Shown piece by piece: positions 63,652 to 64,000 of a stretch of 64,000 nt of DNA. The position numbers and the translations under genes were made by a program. The notes below the pieces were generated by a model that was not told the origin of the DNA, did not search any database, and was given only the letters and a program-made list of their open reading frames with translations. The DNA is from DASPPM01 sp052143835 (GTDB lineage Bacteria > Pseudomonadota > Alphaproteobacteria > JACZXZ01): positions 1-64,000 of the forward strand of contig JBKQRV010000142.1 of the NCBI GenBank assembly GCA_052143835.1. The letters run 5' to 3'. Every line of letters begins with the position of its first letter. Within the stretch, counting starts at the first letter, position 1.

Positions 63652-64000
63652 ATGCTGCGCATTACGCCGAAAGCTTTGCTCGCCTTCGCCCTGGCTTGGG
63701 CGACCCTCACTCCGGGACTGGGCCACGCCGCCGAAGTGGCGAAGGGCGGCACGCTCACGTATTCCTTCACGCCCGAGCCGACCGCGCTCTCCACCATTGC
63801 GACGACCGCCGTGCCGACTGCGCTCGCGTCGACCAAAATCTTCGAAAGCCTGCTGACCTATGCCGGACCGGCGCTCGACCCCAAGCCGGGCCTCGCCGAG
63901 TCTTGGAGCATCTCGCCCGATCAACTGAGCTACACCTTCAAGCTCCGGCCCGGCGTGAAATGGCACGACGGCCAGCCCTTCACGAGCGCCGACGTGAAGT
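63652..64000 (+). CDS. ABC transporter substrate-binding protein, peptide type (partial)
   Basis: The first 116 residues before the window edge. Signal peptide MLRITPKALLAFALAWATLT, cleaved near GHAAE, then GGTLTYSFTPEP..., SLLTYAG, KPGLAESWSISPD and FKLRPGVKWHDGQPFTSADVK, the SBP_bac_5 (DppA/OppA) signature W-H-D-G-p-F-t-a-D-V. ATG 63652, with gggagatgaacc upstream. Imports peptides, opines or similar; permease genes are expected beyond the edge. Confidence 0.88.
   Translation, partial: MLRITPKALLAFALAWATLTPGLGHAAEVAKGGTLTYSFTPEPTALSTIATTAVPTALASTKIFESLLTYAGPALDPKPGLAESWSISPDQLSYTFKLRPGVKWHDGQPFTSADVK

Overview
The window is a G+C-rich (roughly two-thirds G+C by eye) bacterial chromosome segment, almost certainly from an alphaproteobacterium. 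The best evidence is the SOS operator in front of the imuA-imuB-dnaE2 mutagenesis genes: two abutting copies of the alphaproteobacterial LexA direct repeat (GAAC-N7-GAAC). Supporting signs are a perfect FNR/FixK box (TTGAT-N4-ATCAA), a NodT-type efflux channel, an isoquinoline-oxidoreductase-type molybdoenzyme and intergenic palindromes of the 'ctcatcctgag...tctcgaaggatgag' kind that I associate with Hyphomicrobiales and relatives. The order-level placement is inference.

Layout. 0-4 kb: a Tat-type ABC substrate-binding protein, then an IS1182-like element inserted inside an intergenic palindrome. 4-9.6 kb: small conserved proteins, a transglutaminase-like protein, a DsbA-like isomerase, tRNA-Asn followed by a ~1 kb AT-richer insert that looks like an integrated-element remnant, two small exported proteins and a diguanylate cyclase. 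9.6-14.8 kb: surface-polysaccharide genes (polytopic membrane protein, truncated methyltransferase, GT2 glycosyltransferase, UDP-xylose synthase) and an amidohydrolase. 15-17.6 kb: tricarballylate-dehydrogenase-like flavoprotein and a 3-hydroxyisobutyrate-dehydrogenase-like enzyme separated by a tandem/inverted repeat. 17.6-24.1 kb: a complete tetR-OMF-MFP-RND efflux operon. 24-31 kb: small proteins, nicotinamidase, dodecin, MtnA and a two-subunit molybdenum hydroxylase.

30.9-37.2 kb holds the most unusual locus: a TPR/SLOG-like protein with a class III nucleotide cyclase domain, divergent from a 1418-residue DUF4062-STAND-transmembrane protein ending in twelve exact-length 48-residue TPR-like repeats. 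37.3-44.5 kb: DUF2269 protein, a 2OG-Fe(II) oxygenase-like protein behind the FNR-type box, then the SOS imuA-imuB-dnaE2 cassette. dnaE2 carries an in-frame palindromic repeat inside its reading frame. 44.5-47.4 kb: a translationally coupled hydrolase/OsmC-isomerase-quinone reductase operon. 47.5-58.5 kb: NUDIX hydrolase, EF-hand lipoprotein, CDF metal exporter, cysteine synthase with mercaptopyruvate sulfurtransferase, three acetyltransferases, an MFS transporter, epoxide-hydrolase-like protein, cystathionine beta-lyase, HisI and a conserved hypothetical. 58.5-64 kb: hydroxyacid dehydrogenase, a strongly structured intergenic element, an enol-lactonase-like hydrolase, GSA-type aminotransferase, M20 hydrolase and the start of a peptide-type ABC binding protein cut by the window edge.

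Themes: sulfur metabolism (cysK, sseA, metC, mtnA), DNA-damage mutagenesis, drug efflux, and c-di-GMP/cyclic-nucleotide signalling. Palindromic repeats occur at several sites, one interrupted by an IS and one inside a gene.
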